Assembly (NCBI RefSeq): GCF_001640805.2
Contig: NC_066833.1
Coordinates: 9,410,715-9,474,714 of the forward strand
Length of the DNA: 64,000 nt
Reading direction: 5' to 3'
Source: Lates calcarifer
Taxonomy: Eukaryota; Chordata; Actinopteri; Centropomidae
Part shown: positions 63,887 through 64,000 of the stretch, piece after piece
How positions within the stretch are numbered: position 1 is the first letter of the stretch
Layout of the letters: every line of letters starts with the position of its first letter
Notes under the pieces: model-generated
Databases searched by the model: none
Told to the model about the DNA's origin: nothing
Seen by the model: the letters and a program-made list of their open reading frames with translations, nothing else
Program-made: the position numbers and the translations under genes

Positions 63887-64000
63887 ACTAGGGCTGGGCT
63901 TATCGATCACAAAAGTATTGATACTACCAATCTGATGTCTTGCTTTGCATATACAAGCAGGTGTCAATTGATATTCACATGCAGTTTACCATGTACATCA
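63887..64000. repeat. Possible start of an interspersed repeat, cut by window end
   Basis: TAGGGCTGGGCTTATCGATCAC followed by a GTATTGATACTACC stretch resembles the GGGCTGGG(C/T)-ATCGAT terminus of repeats frequent in fish genomes. Truncated, so the class cannot be judged. Confidence 0.3.

Noticed and set aside
1..64000. tRNA, rRNA, CRISPR array, bacterial operon or phage features
   Set aside because: No tRNA B-box in a cloverleaf setting, no regularly spaced repeats and no dense gene packing were seen; the content is vertebrate-type noncoding DNA.

Overview
The window looks like nuclear DNA from a ray-finned (percomorph-type) fish. The grounds are AT-leaning noncoding sequence with scattered CpG-richer patches, many (CA)n/(GT)n microsatellites, and decayed transposons of families common in teleosts. 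These are an L2/Rex-like LINE, a Ty3/Gypsy integrase remnant, a Tc1/mariner scrap, a LINE/SINE-type 3' tail and several short interspersed families whose consensus I recognise only from memory. No prokaryotic, organellar, CRISPR, tRNA or rRNA feature is visible.

The window is overwhelmingly noncoding: intergenic or large-intron sequence. No open frame is long enough, or similar enough to a known family, to be called a gene with confidence. The long open frames (for example 22776-23249 and 19003-19416) lack splice context or recognisable domains. A few short stretches have the geometry of vertebrate exons and are listed at low confidence: minus strand 480-554, 1698-1829 and 56364-56503; plus strand 42579-42674 and 49797-50187.

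Layout. 1-12 kb is noncoding, with a perfect 13-bp-arm hairpin (6440-6472) and a TATA/CCAAT promoter-like segment near 10.5 kb. 12.0-15.3 kb holds a cluster of old interspersed repeats plus a homeodomain-motif-rich patch. 20.1-20.6 kb holds the Gypsy integrase remnant. 24.9-38.4 kb is noncoding with several patches that look like conserved regulatory DNA, microsatellites and a GC-rich island at 35.3 kb. 38.97-39.96 kb holds the LINE reverse-transcriptase remnant. 42.5 kb has the best exon-like segment. 50.59-51.03 kb is the strongest regulatory call: a CpG-rich promoter with inverted CCAAT boxes, a GC box, an E2F-like site, two copies of a YY1-like motif and a downstream consensus splice donor. 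It suggests that the 13 kb to the right is the first intron of a plus-strand gene, or that the promoter is bidirectional. 51-64 kb is noncoding with repeats near 53.1, 54.7 and 56.5 kb, a conserved-looking patch at 61.0-61.3 kb and a TATA/CpG block at 63.3 kb.

I found no novel multi-gene system. The items most worth checking are the 51-kb promoter, the 42.6-kb candidate exon and the 61-kb regulatory-looking block.
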